Shown here in pieces: positions 27,440 to 36,258 of a stretch of 64,000 nucleotides of DNA. Within the stretch, counting starts at the first letter, position 1. Each line of letters starts with the position of its first letter. The notes under the pieces were generated by a model. The model was given only the letters and a program-made list of their open reading frames with translations. It was not told the DNA's origin and did not search any database. A program made the position numbers and the translations under genes. This DNA is from Comamonas sp. B21-038 (GTDB lineage Bacteria; Pseudomonadota; Gammaproteobacteria; Burkholderiales; Burkholderiaceae_C). The stretch covers positions 2,790,001 to 2,854,000 of the forward strand of contig NZ_CP092462.1 in the NCBI RefSeq assembly GCF_022387135.1, written 5' to 3'.

Positions 27440-28459
27440 GTGCACGCTGTTGATACCCCTCTCTGCCTGGGCCTGGCAGGCCCCACCGCCTCCGGCAAGA
27501 CCGGCGCTGCCATTGCGCTGGCGCAGCAACTGAGCGCGGTGCGGCCGGTTGAGATCATCAGCGTGGATTCGGCCCTGATCTACCGCGGCATGGACATTGG
27601 TTCGGCCAAGCCCAGCCTGCAGGAGCAGGCCGGCATAGCGCACCATCTGCTCGATATCCGCGACCCCTTGGACGCCTACAGCGCAGCAGAGTTTGTGCAC
27701 GACGCGCTGGCGCTGGTGGCGCAAATCCATGCGCGGGGCGGCATCAGCTTGCTGGTGGGCGGCACCATGCTGTATTTCAAGGCGCTGATGGATGGCATTG
27801 ACGACATGCCTGCCGCCGACCCGGCGGTGCGCGCCCAGCTCGATGCCGAGGCGGCCGTCCATGGCTGGCCGCATATGCATGGGCTGCTGGCGCAGGTTGA
27901 TCCGGTCACTGCGCAGCGCCTGGCGCCCGGCGACAGCCAGCGGGTGCAGCGTGCGCTGGAGGTCTGGCGGCTCAGCGGCCAGCCGCTGTCGTATTTCCAT
28001 GCGCAGCCAAAGCGCCCGTCGCCATTGCTGCAGCTGGCACCCGGTTTTCAGCTTTTCAGCCTGGAGCCCAGCGACCGTGCCTGGCTGCATGCGCGCATTG
28101 CACTGCGCTACGACCAGATGCTGGCCCAGGGCTTTTTGGCCGAGGTGCTGCAGTTGCGTGCGCGCGGCGATCTGGATCTGAACCTGCCATCGATGCGCTG
28201 CGTGGGCTACCGCCAGATGTGGGAGATGCTCGACAGCTGTGCCCAGCAAGGCATTGCCGTGCAGACCGAAAGCGATGTACCGCCCGCGTTGTGGGCAGAG
28301 ATGCGCGACAAGGGCATTGCCGCTACCCGCCAGCTGGCCAAGCGCCAGATCACCTGGCTGCGCAGCATGCCTGCCCGCCAGGCCATTGCCTGCGATGCGC
28401 CCGGTGCGCTGGACCAATGGCTGCAGGCCGCCGGCGCACGCCTGGCCGCGGCCCACTGA
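27440..28459 (+). CDS. miaA: tRNA dimethylallyltransferase MiaA
   Basis: MiaA (339 residues) adds the isopentenyl group to A37 of UNN-decoding tRNAs, the first step toward ms2i6A. The P-loop is GPTASGKT (14-21), followed by [18 protein letters not shown] and [12 protein letters not shown], all diagnostic, and [10 protein letters not shown] near the C terminus. The GTG at 27440 fits the family's N terminus. The in-frame ATG at 27314 would place the start in front of the gdhA terminator, with a 42-residue extension unlike the family. It uses the isoprenoid diphosphate made by the pathway to which ispD and ispF belong. Confidence 0.92.
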   Translation: MHAVDTPLCLGLAGPTASGKTGAAIALAQQLSAVRPVEIISVDSALIYRGMDIGSAKPSLQEQAGIAHHLLDIRDPLDAYSAAEFVHDALALVAQIHARGGISLLVGGTMLYFKALMDGIDDMPAADPAVRAQLDAEAAVHGWPHMHGLLAQVDPVTAQRLAPGDSQRVQRALEVWRLSGQPLSYFHAQPKRPSPLLQLAPGFQLFSLEPSDRAWLHARIALRYDQMLAQGFLAEVLQLRARGDLDLNLPSMRCVGYRQMWEMLDSCAQQGIAVQTESDVPPALWAEMRDKGIAATRQLAKRQITWLRSMPARQAIACDAPGALDQWLQAAGARLAAAH

Positions 28460-28477
28460 TTAGCGCTCATCCACACC

Positions 28478-29020
28478 ATGCCAAGTCAACCGCAAGAGAC
28501 CCCTCCGCCTGCGGGCAGCCGCATCGCCCAACGCCTGGCCGGCGCGCATTTTCAGGATGCCTGGTGCATCCACACTGCGCAGACCGGCGCGCCCGCGCTG
28601 GCCTATTTTCTGGCCGCCGTCGCGCGCACGCCGCGCTGGATTGAGTGGTGCATGCAGGCCCGCAACCGGGTCGGTCACATCGTCGGGCTCAAGGACCTGG
28701 GCACCCTCTCCCAGATCGACCCGCAGCGCCCCGCCAGCGCCTACCAGCCAGGCGAGCGCGTGGGCGTATTTACCGTGCTGGAGAACCGCGCCGATGAAGC
28801 GCTGATCGGCGACAGCGACAAGCATCTGAACGTGGTGCTCAGCGTCCACCGCGCGCCTGTGGCCGGCCGCGAGGACCAGGTCGCCATCACCGTCACGACG
28901 GTGGTGCATGTCCACAACCTGCTCGGCCATTTGTACATGCTGCCAGTGGCGCCTATGCACCGGCGCATTGCGCCTGCGGTGCTGGCCACCCTGGGGCGCG
29001 CACAGCCTGCACGCGCCTGA
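28478..29020 (+). CDS. DUF2867 family protein
   Basis: A 180-residue protein of the DUF2867 family, function unknown. It has the family's run FQDAWCIHT, a LKDLGTLSQ loop, FTVLENRADEALIGDSDKHL and a C-terminal VTTVVHVHNLLGHLYMLPV. No signal peptide or clear membrane segment is seen apart from the hydrophobic HNLLGHLYMLPV stretch. Related proteins are often found fused to or beside NAD-binding epimerase-like proteins, but not here. It begins 18 bases after miaA and may be in the same transcript. Confidence 0.8.
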   Translation: MPSQPQETPPPAGSRIAQRLAGAHFQDAWCIHTAQTGAPALAYFLAAVARTPRWIEWCMQARNRVGHIVGLKDLGTLSQIDPQRPASAYQPGERVGVFTVLENRADEALIGDSDKHLNVVLSVHRAPVAGREDQVAITVTTVVHVHNLLGHLYMLPVAPMHRRIAPAVLATLGRAQPARA

Positions 29021-29110
29021 ACGACGGAAGCAGCCATTGCGCTTGCCACGGCAGTGCAGGCAGCTCTGCCTGGATAGCCATTTTTTGTCATGGCGTCATA
29101 ATCCATAGCC

Positions 29111-30214
29111 ATGCAGCTCCACGACACCCCCACCACCAGCGCGCACGAGGTCAACAACCACCACGGATGGCGTGACCAGGCCATTGCCAAGATCGACGCT
29201 GATTACCAGCGCAGTGCCGACACCCACCTGATTCCGCTGAACCTGCCCTGCTATGCGCAGGCGGGGATTGATCTCTACCTCAAGGACGAATCCACCCACC
29301 CCACCGGCAGCCTCAAGCACCGGCTGGCGCGTTCGCTGTTTCTCTACGCGCTGTGCAATGGCTGGGTGCATGAGGGCACAACGATTGTCGAGGCCTCCAG
29401 CGGCTCCACGGCCGTGAGCGAGGCCTATTTTGCGCGCCTGCTGAGCCTGCCCTTTGTCGCGGTGATGCCGCAGTCCACCTCGCCCGAGAAGGTTGCGCAG
29501 ATTGAATTTCTCGGCGGGCGCTGCCACTTTGTCGGCCATGCCGGCGAAGTCTATGATGCCGCCCGTGCGCTGGCCCAGCGCACCGGCGGCCACTACATGG
29601 ACCAGTTCACCTATGCCGAACGCGCCACCGACTGGCGCGGCAACAACAACATCGCGCAGAGCATGTTCCAGCAGATGCGCATGGAGCGCCACCCCGTTCC
29701 GCGCTGGATCGTGGTGGGCGCAGGCACCGGGGGCACCAGCGCCACCATTGGCCGCTTTGTGCGCTACATGCGCTACAACAGCCAGGTCTGCGTGGCGGAC
29801 CCGGAAGGCAGCGTGTTCCATGCCTACTGGCGCAGCGGCGACGCCAGCCTGACAGCGCCTGGCTCGCGCATCGAGGGCATCGGCCGCCCGCGCGTGGAGC
29901 CCAGCTTCATCCGTGGCGTGGTGGACCATATGGAGGTCGTCAGCAACCGCGAATCGGTCACGGCCATGGCGCTGCTGGGCGATGTGCTCGGCCGCAAGGT
30001 GGGGCCTTCTACCGGCACCAACATGGTGGCCATGCTGCGCCTGGCCGATGGCATGCGCCAGCGGGGCGAAACCGGCTCGCTGCTCAGCCTGCTGTGCGAC
30101 GCTGGCGAGCGCTACCTGCCCACTTACTACCACCGCGAATGGGTCAGCACCCATTTTGGCGACTGCGATGCCACGCAGCAGGCACTGCAGACTTTGCTGC
30201 ACGGCCGGCACTGA
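29111..30214 (+). CDS. PLP-dependent cysteine synthase / desulfhydrase-like protein
   Basis: A 367-residue fold-type II PLP enzyme of the cysteine synthase superfamily. The PLP lysine is in [13 protein letters not shown], the substrate loop is [15 protein letters not shown], and the phosphate-binding glycine loop is [15 protein letters not shown]. It differs from CysK/CysM in its longer N terminus and C-terminal region and resembles the group that includes mycobacterial Cds1, an L-cysteine desulfhydrase. The direction of the reaction (making or degrading cysteine) cannot be read here. cysE lies next to it, convergent, which supports a sulfur amino acid role. Confidence 0.8.
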   Translation: MQLHDTPTTSAHEVNNHHGWRDQAIAKIDADYQRSADTHLIPLNLPCYAQAGIDLYLKDESTHPTGSLKHRLARSLFLYALCNGWVHEGTTIVEASSGSTAVSEAYFARLLSLPFVAVMPQSTSPEKVAQIEFLGGRCHFVGHAGEVYDAARALAQRTGGHYMDQFTYAERATDWRGNNNIAQSMFQQMRMERHPVPRWIVVGAGTGGTSATIGRFVRYMRYNSQVCVADPEGSVFHAYWRSGDASLTAPGSRIEGIGRPRVEPSFIRGVVDHMEVVSNRESVTAMALLGDVLGRKVGPSTGTNMVAMLRLADGMRQRGETGSLLSLLCDAGERYLPTYYHREWVSTHFGDCDATQQALQTLLHGRH

Positions 30215-30294
30215 GCCCCATCAGGTAACCACGCATCCAGTTGCGGCTCGCCCGGCAAAACAGCAGCGCGGTGCCGCTGGCGACCGAGCCCGGC

Positions 30295-31074
30295 TTACTT
30301 GCCAACCAGGTCGCTCAGCTTCTGGGCTTCAAACTCGGCTTCGCGCTGCGCATCGCAAGGCACGCAATCGCCCACCTTGCTCTGCACCGACAGCTTCTCG
30401 ATGGCCGCCCAGAGCATGGTGATCTGCTGCTCGTGGCCGGCAGCGCTGTCGATGATGCCGCGCATGGCCTTGGACAGCGGGTCGTCCTCTTGCGTCACGC
30501 CGTAGGCGGCAAACTTCTGCTCTGCCGGGGCTTCGGTCACATCGGCACTGGCACCCTGGCGCGAGGCAATGATGCGGGCCGGAATGCCCACGGCCGTGGC
30601 ACCGGCAGGCACGGGCTTGATGACCACCGCATTGCTACCGATCTTGGCGCCATCACCCACCTCAAAACCGCCGAGCACCTTGGCGCCCGCTGCCACCACC
30701 ACGTTCCTGCCCAAAGTGGGATGGCGCTTGGCGCCCTTGTAGAGCGTGGTGCCACCGAGCGTGACGCCGTGGTAGATGGTGCAGCCGTCGCCGACGACAG
30801 CCGTCTCACCGATCACGACACCCATGCCGTGGTCGATGAAGACATTGCGGCCAATCTGCGCGCCGGGGTGGATCTCGATGCCGGTCAGCCAGCGGGCCAT
30901 GTGCGAGATGAAACGGCCCGTCCATTTGAATCCATGGTTCCAGCACCAGTGCGCAGGGCGCTGCATCCAGATCGCATGCAGACCGGGATAACAGGTGACA
31001 ACCTCCCAACGGCTGCGGGCAGCGGGGTCGCGGTCCAGGATGCACTGAATATCGGAGCGCAGGCGGTCAAACAT
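30295..31074 (-). CDS. cysE: Serine O-acetyltransferase CysE
   Basis: CysE (259 residues) acetylates serine to O-acetylserine, the substrate of cysteine synthase. It is a left-handed beta-helix hexapeptide transferase: [20 protein letters not shown] and [13 protein letters not shown], with the catalytic His in DHGMG and another in [11 protein letters not shown]. It is the shorter EpsC-like type and lacks the long N-terminal domain of E. coli CysE. The C-terminal ~75 residues extend past the helix and are charged. It starts 39 bases downstream of trmJ on the same strand. Confidence 0.94.
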   Translation of the reverse strand: MFDRLRSDIQCILDRDPAARSRWEVVTCYPGLHAIWMQRPAHWCWNHGFKWTGRFISHMARWLTGIEIHPGAQIGRNVFIDHGMGVVIGETAVVGDGCTIYHGVTLGGTTLYKGAKRHPTLGRNVVVAAGAKVLGGFEVGDGAKIGSNAVVIKPVPAGATAVGIPARIIASRQGASADVTEAPAEQKFAAYGVTQEDDPLSKAMRGIIDSAAGHEQQITMLWAAIEKLSVQSKVGDCVPCDAQREAEFEAQKLSDLVGK

Positions 31075-31113
31075 GGAAACAATGGTTATATAAATATTCG
31101 AGGGTCCGCCAGT

Positions 31114-31938
31114 CTATCGTTTTGCGGCCTCGGCCGTGCGCAGCATAGCCTTGGCAACACCTCTCAGTATGTGGATTTCCTCCTGGGTCAGTTGCGCGCG
31201 GTTGAACATCTGGTTGAGCCGGGGCATCAGCTTCTTGGGGGCCTCGAGATCCAGAAAGCCGATCTCGGACAGCGCCTGCTGCCAGTGCGCCAGCATGCCT
31301 GCCACCTGCTGCGCATCGGCGCGCTCGCCCCGGGCTGCGGCATCGCTCACGCCATAACCGCCCAGCGCCTGGCGCCAGTCATAGGCCACCACCTGCACCG
31401 CCGAGGCCAGGTTCAGCGAGCCAAAATCCGGATTGGTCGGAATCGACAGCGCCACATGGCAGCGGTACACATCCTCATTGGCCATGCCATAGCGCTCGCA
31501 GCCAAACAAGAAGGCCACGCCGGTCTCGCCGCTGGGGTGGGCGGCTGTGGCGTCGCTGGCTGCGGGGGTGGCTGCAGGGCTGGTGTCTTCATTCAGCGGA
31601 ACCGGCCCAGGCTGTGCCGCCAGCGCGCCCTGCAGCAGCAGCGCAAAGTGCTCGCGCGGCGTGCGGGCGGGCGGGCCAAAATCACGCGGGGTCATCGCGG
31701 TGGCGCACAGGTGGCTTATACCATCCAGGGCCTCGTCCACCGACTGCACAATGCGGCAGTTGGCCAGCACATCGAGTGCGCCGCTGGCACGTTGGATGGT
31801 TTCTTCCTTGCGCAGCACATTGCTCCAGCGCGGGCGCACCAGCACCAGGTCATCGAAACCCATGGTCTTGATGGCACGGGCGGCGGCGCCCACATTGCCG
31901 GCATGGCTGGTTTCGATCAGAACAAAACGGGTTTTCAT
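31114..31938 (-). CDS. trmJ: tRNA (cytidine/uridine-2'-O-)-methyltransferase TrmJ
   Basis: TrmJ (274 residues) methylates the ribose of position 32 in several tRNAs. It is a SPOUT methyltransferase: the N terminus reads [20 protein letters not shown], the SAM-binding knot region has [15 protein letters not shown] and [20 protein letters not shown] linker of ~35 residues rich in Ala and Pro (about 120-150) is a local insertion. The start at 31938 is used because residues upstream do not match the family. It is divergent from suhB with 162 bases between the starts. Confidence 0.93.
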   Translation of the reverse strand: MKTRFVLIETSHAGNVGAAARAIKTMGFDDLVLVRPRWSNVLRKEETIQRASGALDVLANCRIVQSVDEALDGISHLCATAMTPRDFGPPARTPREHFALLLQGALAAQPGPVPLNEDTSPAATPAASDATAAHPSGETGVAFLFGCERYGMANEDVYRCHVALSIPTNPDFGSLNLASAVQVVAYDWRQALGGYGVSDAAARGERADAQQVAGMLAHWQQALSEIGFLDLEAPKKLMPRLNQMFNRAQLTQEEIHILRGVAKAMLRTAEAAKR

Positions 31939-32100
31939 AGACAGGTCGGGCAAAAAGGGGCATGTACCAGCGAAAAAAATCGAGCGCAGGTACAATCTAG
32001 CCCCTATTGTCGCTGCCGCATCGCCGGCCGCGATCTAACAGCCGCTCTTGCCCCAGCGTTTCGCAGCGTTTTTGCTGCCCCACTTACGCCCACACAATTT

Positions 32101-33012
32101 ATGTCGTCCTCCTCCCTGCACCCCATGCTCAACATGGCCATTAAGGCCGCTCGCGCTGCTGGCGCCATCATCAACCGTGCCGCGCTTGACGTGGAATCGG
32201 TGCGGGTTTCGACCAAACAGGTGAACGACTTTGTGACCGAAGTGGACCAGGCCTCCGAGCAAGCGATCATCGAGACCCTGCTGACCGCCTACCCTGACCA
32301 CGGCATCCTCGCCGAAGAATCGGGCAACGAATACGGCAACCCCCGCTCCAACCACATCTGGATCATCGATCCGCTGGACGGCACTACCAACTTCATCCAC
32401 GGCTTCCCCGTCTACTGCGTCAGCATCGCGCTGGCCGTGAACGGCCGCATCGAGCAAGCCGTCGTCTACGACCCCACCCGCAACGACCTGTTCACCGCCA
32501 CCCGTGGCCGTGGCGCGTTCCTGAACGAGCGCCGCATCCGCGTGTCCAAGCGCACCCTGCTGCGCGACACCCTGATCACCACCGGCTTCCCCTTCCGTCC
32601 GGGCGACAACTTCAAGCAGTACATGGCCATGCTGGGCGATGTGATGCAGCGCACCAGCGGCGTGCGCCGCCCTGGCGCAGCGGCACTGGACCTGGCCTAT
32701 GTGGCCGCCGGTTTCAGCGATGGTTTCTTTGAAACGGGTCTGAGCATCTGGGACGTGGCAGCCGGCTCGCTGCTGGTGACCGAGGCCGGTGGCCTGGTCG
32801 GCAACTTCACCGGTGAAGCTGATTTCCTGGAACAACGCGAAGTGCTGGCCGGCACGCCCCGCATCTACGGCCAGCTGGTGCCCATCCTTGCCAAGTACAG
32901 CAAGTTCGCCAGCGCTGGTGACAAGGCCGGCGTGCGCCAGGCGCTGAACGACGACGGCGCCGTGCCCGCTGCAGACACCCCGGCGGAGCCGGACGCCGGG
33001 CAAGCCGAGTAA
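32101..33012 (+). CDS. suhB: Inositol monophosphatase family protein SuhB
   Basis: SuhB (303 residues) is a magnesium-dependent inositol-1-phosphatase; in E. coli it also takes part in rRNA antitermination and ribosome assembly. Metal ligands are in LAEESG (Glu72/Glu73), [17 protein letters not shown] (Asp90, Asp93) and SIWDVAAG (Asp218). The C-terminal ~35 residues are an Asp/Pro/Ala-rich tail. The start ATG at 32101 is used; [13 protein letters not shown] at residue 9 is where family similarity begins and could be the true start. Upstream in-frame codons are antisense to trmJ and cysE. Confidence 0.94.
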   Translation: MSSSSLHPMLNMAIKAARAAGAIINRAALDVESVRVSTKQVNDFVTEVDQASEQAIIETLLTAYPDHGILAEESGNEYGNPRSNHIWIIDPLDGTTNFIHGFPVYCVSIALAVNGRIEQAVVYDPTRNDLFTATRGRGAFLNERRIRVSKRTLLRDTLITTGFPFRPGDNFKQYMAMLGDVMQRTSGVRRPGAAALDLAYVAAGFSDGFFETGLSIWDVAAGSLLVTEAGGLVGNFTGEADFLEQREVLAGTPRIYGQLVPILAKYSKFASAGDKAGVRQALNDDGAVPAADTPAEPDAGQAE

Positions 33013-33031
33013 ACCTCCGCGCGCATACACA

Positions 33032-33064
33032 ACAAAGCCCACACGCCATGCCTGTGGGCTTTGT
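33032..33064 (+). terminator. Intrinsic terminator after suhB
   Basis: A 12-bp perfect stem ACAAAGCCCACA (33032-33043) with TGTGGGCTTTGT (33053-33064). A short T-rich stretch follows. It may also act for the converging RcnB-like gene. Confidence 0.8.
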
Positions 33065-33093
33065 CTTTGGCCGATCAGCAGATCGCCTGGCTG

Positions 33094-33486
33094 TCAGTTG
33101 CCAAACACGATCTGGGCAATCACGCCGGAGGCAATGGCCACTAGCAGGTAGTCACCGCCATTCTGGATCCAGTGGTAGCCGCGTGGCGGTGCGCTCAAGC
33201 GGTGGCCACGCCAGTCGTTGACGACATAGCCGTGCGCCCGGTACTGCGGCGGCACGCGCGAGCCCTTGACCCAGCGGTGGTCCGGGCCCGCACCCCGGTG
33301 GTTGCGCGCATCGGGCCGGTGCGAATCATGGCGGCGATCGGGCTGCGCATGGCCCCGGTTGTCGTAGCGGTGGGAGTCCTGCGCAGGGCGCGGCTGGGCT
33401 TGCACGCTGACGGCACCCGCACCCAAGGTCGCGACCAGCGCGGCAGCGGCTGCGCGGTTCATCCAAGTTGTCATTGCGTTTTTCAT
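33094..33486 (-). CDS. RcnB-like periplasmic protein
   Basis: A 130-residue exported protein. Residues 1-~31 form a signal peptide (hydrophobic AAAAALVATLGAGAVSV, cleavage near VQA-Q). The mature part is His/Arg/Asp-rich for ~45 residues, then has the RcnB-family end: WVKGSRVPPQYRAH, VVNDWRGH, PPRGYHWIQNGGDYLLVA and a final hydrophobic ASGVIAQIVFG. E. coli RcnB moderates nickel/cobalt efflux; many homologues have no known job. ATG 33486 is chosen for its AGGAGGT ribosome site. Confidence 0.8.
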   Translation of the reverse strand: MKNAMTTWMNRAAAAALVATLGAGAVSVQAQPRPAQDSHRYDNRGHAQPDRRHDSHRPDARNHRGAGPDHRWVKGSRVPPQYRAHGYVVNDWRGHRLSAPPRGYHWIQNGGDYLLVAIASGVIAQIVFGN

Positions 33487-33958
33487 CGGGACCTCCTGTA
33501 CTTGACGCAAGGCACCGTCGCCTCGCTTGCAGTCCATGATGGCGCAAGCAGCACCGCAAATAGGTAGGAATCTGCCAGCTTTACCGGAATTTTCGAGGCC
33601 GTGCAGCGGGCTTTACATTCGCATCGGGGTGTTAAACCTCTTCAAAAAGGGGGCGGGTAGGCCGGCGGTTTACGCCTGGGCGGATAAGGCCTGTGCCTCG
33701 CGTGAACGCCTGGGAAATCCGCGCTCCATCAGCGAGTGGATGCCAACTTGCTCCCGCCGATACGGTAATATGCACACCCCGCTCGGCCCCTGGGCCTCCG
33801 GCCAGCCTTGTATGATGCGCATTGCGGCCACAGGCAGACCGGCGCAGGCGCCCCGCCCCCGGGTGCGCTGCTGGTCAAGCCGCCTCGACAAGGCCCCTAC
33901 CGACCCTCTTTACCCCTGCCATCCCGGGCTGGCTTCTTCCCCACCCGACCAACCATAG
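33487..33958. promoter_or_regulatory. Intergenic region upstream of the RcnB-like gene and the mutS fragment
   Basis: This 472-base divergent gap should hold the promoters of both genes. A TAATAT box at about 33765 is a candidate -10 for mutS but no well-spaced -35 was found. I looked for a tRNA gene as a phage attachment target and saw none. No other feature is supported. Confidence 0.4.
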
Positions 33959-34069
33959 ATGAGTTCAAACCCCATGGAAAATCCAACGCTTACCAAAGCC
34001 GATTTTTCATCGCATACCCCCATGATGCAGCGGGGTGTTTCTATAGCTAATCAGGCGACAGAACATTAA
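33959..34069 (+). pseudogene. mutS: mutS, 5' end only, interrupted by the prophage
   Basis: The frame ATG 33959 reads into KADFSSHTPMMQ, which is the conserved start of MutS (usually continuing HTPMMQQYLRLKA...). After the Gln codon ending near 34030 the similarity stops, and the frame goes on as unrelated codons to a TAA at 34067. Everything to the right is phage-like. The remaining ~850 codons of mutS are expected on the far side of the prophage, beyond 64 kb. MutS recognises mismatches and loads MutL, so the break should give a mutator cell unless the phage excises. The identity rests on a short match recalled from memory. Confidence 0.72.
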
Positions 34070-34095
34070 ATACTACGCCTTTTGCTACGCCTGGA
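34010..34095. other. Probable host-prophage junction (attachment end)
   Basis: MutS similarity ends at about 34030. Phage-side sequence then runs AT-richer and contains a close direct repeat CTACGCC-TTTTG-CTACGCC (about 34074-34092), which could be integrase arm sites. The exact core cannot be fixed without the other end. No integrase lies at this end. Confidence 0.55.
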
Positions 34096-34206
34096 TGAGC
34101 CACATTTTTAACTGCTATGTTTGGCCGCCACATCCAGCATCGGCGCAATTATTCTTGCATCCCTTCCCCGGTCCGCGCATTTCATTTGCACTCTTGCGGC
34201 TGCCCC

Positions 34207-34701
34207 TTACCTCGGCCGGTCATTCGCATAGGGCGGCCGCTTGACCTTCGCGTACTCCCTATCCAGCCAGGCCGACATACCGCGCAGTGCTGCAGCTACT
34301 GCAGATGGATTGCGCCCACATATCCAAGTCTGCGGCCAACGGCTGAACTCCCCCTCATCCCACTGCTCCCCCCGCAGCAGCATGGTTCCGTCCTCTCGCT
34401 TCTTCCAAACCTCGACTTGCTCCAGTGGGTAGGTCATGAGCTTCATGGGCTCGGCACGCCGGTAAATCCCGGTCTGGTTGCCGTTGAATGGCGTAGTCGA
34501 TGAGATGACCATGCCCAATATTGGCGCCCTGCCGGCCAGAAAAGGAGAGCACAAGTACGCGCCGCAAAACTGCAGTTGCAGCACGTACAGATCCACGCCG
34601 ACCCGTTGACGCGCCTCAAGATCGAAGCAGCTGCCAGGGCTGACAGCGCTCATGTACCAGCCCGGCAGGTCCTCCGGCTCAAATTTCCTGACTGCTTCCA
34701 T
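34207..34701 (-). CDS. Uncharacterised SOS-controlled phage protein
   Basis: A 164-residue protein that I do not recognise. It has no signal peptide; a hydrophobic stretch YVLQLQFCGAYLCSPFLAG lies near residues 40-60. A WICGRNPSAVAAALRGMSAWL segment near the C terminus is spread over helix-like sequence. The start at 34701 is chosen because GGAG precedes it by 7 bases; an ATG at 34713 would leave no room for a ribosome site next to the LexA box (34717-34732), which controls it. It is the last phage gene before the mutS junction. It likely belongs to a DNA-damage cassette with the SRAP gene. Confidence 0.65.
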   Translation of the reverse strand: MEAVRKFEPEDLPGWYMSAVSPGSCFDLEARQRVGVDLYVLQLQFCGAYLCSPFLAGRAPILGMVISSTTPFNGNQTGIYRRAEPMKLMTYPLEQVEVWKKREDGTMLLRGEQWDEGEFSRWPQTWICGRNPSAVAAALRGMSAWLDREYAKVKRPPYANDRPR

Positions 34702-34716
34702 TGCTCGCTCCATTTA

Positions 34717-34732
34717 CTGTATAAATATACAG
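34717..34732. promoter_or_regulatory. LexA (SOS) box between two divergent phage genes
   Basis: CTGTATAAATATACAG is an exact CTGT-N8-ACAG LexA site, with extended TA/TC flanks. It lies 15 bases before the minus-strand start at 34701 and 16 bases before the plus-strand start at 34749. Its centre contains TATAAA (plus) and TATATT (minus), which can serve as -10 boxes, so LexA binding would block both. Confidence 0.88.
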
Positions 34733-34748
34733 TCTTTTGGAGGTGTCT

Positions 34749-34949
34749 ATGTTTCAATCAAGATACTGGCGGTGGCACATCAAGGATGGTGATGATTGGT
34801 CCGAGACCAAGGAACATGAGCGCTGGGATGGCATCAAGCTGGATCGGCCGGAGGCGATGCCGGTCCTGGGCACTATGGTGCTGCACACCGTCACGGTTGC
34901 GGTGGACAAGGATCTGTACGACAGCCTCGCCCCCGATATTCCGTTTTAG
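34749..34949 (+). CDS. Small SOS-controlled phage protein
   Basis: A 66-residue soluble protein beginning MFQSRYWRWHIKDGDDW, unknown to me. It has a GGAGGTGT ribosome site directly upstream and lies 16 bases downstream of the LexA box. It contains an unusual number of Trp residues near the N terminus and an acidic overall composition. Its last 4 bases overlap the end of the converging SRAP gene. Short acidic Trp-rich products next to SRAP and a LexA box suggest a DNA-damage or DNA-mimic role, but this is inference. Confidence 0.6.
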   Translation: MFQSRYWRWHIKDGDDWSETKEHERWDGIKLDRPEAMPVLGTMVLHTVTVAVDKDLYDSLAPDIPF

Positions 34950-35602
34950 GCTGGCCCGGCCGCGAACACTTCGACCGGTGCCAGCCTCAGCAGCGCCTGA
35001 GCGTCCTTGATCGACCCTTCCAGCCATTGGTCCACGTCGGCCAGCTCAATGGGGATCACACTTCGCTTGTCCTGCTTGTCAGCTGCGAGCTTCGGGTCCG
35101 GCTTGTGCATGCGGTTCATCAGCGGGTGCGCATCTGCGTTGAGCGTGAGCATGGTGTAGCTCTCGATCAGCTCGCCTGTCGCTGGATCCTTCCAGGCGTT
35201 CCACAGCCCCGCCAGGCCCCACAGGTCGCCGTCGGCCCGGGCAAACCTCCACCACACGTTCTTCCCGCTCTCCCAGTTGGGCTCATCAAAAGTCGTCGCC
35301 GGGATGATGCAGCGCTGGCCGCGCTTCCACGGGTCTTTGAAGCTGGCCTTGTCCGCGATCTCCTCGGCCCGGGCATTGTTGGTGCTGTACTTGATGTCCG
35401 GCGTCTTGCTGAACCAGGGGATCAGGCCCCATCGTCCCACGGCCAGCTCCTTGCTGTAGCCAGGATCATCCACGGCGCGCCGGATGAACCCGCCAGGCGA
35501 GCGCGGGAATACGTCGCGGGCACCCAGCCCCAATTGCCGGGGGTTCAGCCGCCAGTACTGCTGGATGTAGCCTTCATCAGGGGAGTGGTAGCGATTGCAC
35601 AT
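34946..35602 (-). CDS. SRAP family protein (SOS response-associated, YedK/HMCES type)
   Basis: A canonical 218-residue SRAP protein. The processed start MCNRY puts the catalytic cysteine at residue 2; family residues are Asn75/76 in STNNARAE, Glu107 in TTFDEPNW and His159 in NADAHPLMNR. Such proteins crosslink through Cys2 to abasic sites in single-stranded DNA and shield them during replication. An upstream in-frame ATG at 35638 would bury Cys2, so 35602 is the start. It is phage-borne and sits beside two LexA-controlled genes; the host paralogue at 8254 lacks Cys2 and the Glu. Confidence 0.9.
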   Translation of the reverse strand: MCNRYHSPDEGYIQQYWRLNPRQLGLGARDVFPRSPGGFIRRAVDDPGYSKELAVGRWGLIPWFSKTPDIKYSTNNARAEEIADKASFKDPWKRGQRCIIPATTFDEPNWESGKNVWWRFARADGDLWGLAGLWNAWKDPATGELIESYTMLTLNADAHPLMNRMHKPDPKLAADKQDKRSVIPIELADVDQWLEGSIKDAQALLRLAPVEVFAAGPA

Positions 35603-35671
35603 TGGAGCCTCCTGGCGCCAAGGTACAGGGGCACGCATCCGGATGGTGTCATCCGAAACCCTATCTGAAAC

Positions 35672-35714
35672 GAAAAAACAGCCTCCCCAGTGCCGTAGTG
35701 GCGCCGGGGAGGCT
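35672..35714 (-). terminator. Terminator of the phage lysis operon
   Basis: AGCCTCCCC (35680-35688) pairs with GGGGAGGCT (35706-35714). The A-run at 35673-35678 is a U-run for minus-strand transcripts. It lies 5 bases after the Rz stop. Confidence 0.85.
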
Positions 35715-35718
35715 CTTT

Positions 35719-36258
35719 CTATTTCTGGCTGCAGGCCTGATCGCTGTCGTCACCGCTCAGCCGGCGCTCGATGTTCACCTGGTCGCATAGCGCTGCTACT
35801 TCGGCATCCCGTCGTCTAAGATCTCCGCCGAGGCTTGCGACCACGCCGATGCCTTGTGCAAGCTGGCGGTCGAGGGCTGCGGCCTTATCTGCAAGATCGC
35901 GGCGGGCAGCGGCGTCGGCCTGGGCTTGCGCACGATAAGTGGCGGCTCGGCTGTCTGTGTCGCGGTGCAGGCGCTCAGCGCGGGCAAGCTCAGTGCGCAC
36001 ATCCACATCAATGCCAGTCTTGAGGTTCGCCAGTCGATCGGCGTTGTAGATCGTGTCTTCGGCATGCTTGCTCTCCCTGATTGCGGTTTGGGTTTCAACG
36101 GTTCTGGCAGCTTCGGCGCGGGTGGCTTTGTCCCGGGCCTGCCCGGTGCGCAGCTCGGCGATGGTCTTGCTGGCCTGCCAGCCTTTGACCACCCATCCTG
36201 TGGAGAAGGCCAGTGCAGCGATGACGGCGGCCAGGATGAGTTTGATCTGCAGGGTCAT
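35719..36258 (-). CDS. Phage i-spanin (Rz-like, DUF2514-type)
   Basis: A 179-residue inner-membrane spanin. It starts with one membrane anchor (about residues 5-24, LILAAVIAALAFSTGWVV) followed by a long, charged coiled-coil in the periplasm rich in Ala, Arg and Asp. With the outer-membrane partner it fuses the two membranes in the last step of lysis. The ATG at 36258 overlaps the endolysin stop (ATGA). The likely Rz1 is embedded in another frame at 35796-36065. Confidence 0.85.
   Translation of the reverse strand: MTLQIKLILAAVIAALAFSTGWVVKGWQASKTIAELRTGQARDKATRAEAARTVETQTAIRESKHAEDTIYNADRLANLKTGIDVDVRTELARAERLHRDTDSRAATYRAQAQADAAARRDLADKAAALDRQLAQGIGVVASLGGDLRRRDAEVAALCDQVNIERRLSGDDSDQACSQK
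35796..36065 (-). CDS. Phage o-spanin (Rz1-like lipoprotein) embedded in Rz
   Basis: In another frame within Rz, a product of up to 89 residues has a basic N terminus, a hydrophobic stretch and lipobox LSAC (ALSLPALSAC), followed by a Pro-rich mature part (PPLIVRKPRPTPLP). That is the hallmark of Rz1 outer-membrane lipoproteins. The start is uncertain: ATG 36065 gives MPKTRSTTP, while ATG 36008 or 36002 gives a very short n-region. Overlapping Rz/Rz1 genes are the commonest arrangement in lambdoid phages. Confidence 0.75.
   Translation of the reverse strand: MPKTRSTTPIDWRTSRLALMWMCALSLPALSACTATQTAEPPLIVRKPRPTPLPAAILQIRPQPSTASLHKASAWSQASAEILDDGMPK

Noticed and set aside
25931..28456. A long minus-strand frame opposite gdhA and miaA
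   Set aside because: Antisense to two conserved enzymes, composition typical of a shadow.
30241..32100. Open in-frame extension upstream of suhB
   Set aside because: It is antisense to cysE and trmJ; no SuhB similarity.
33487..33958. A tRNA gene as the phage attachment target
   Set aside because: No cloverleaf with a TTC arm was found; the mutS match explains the junction better.
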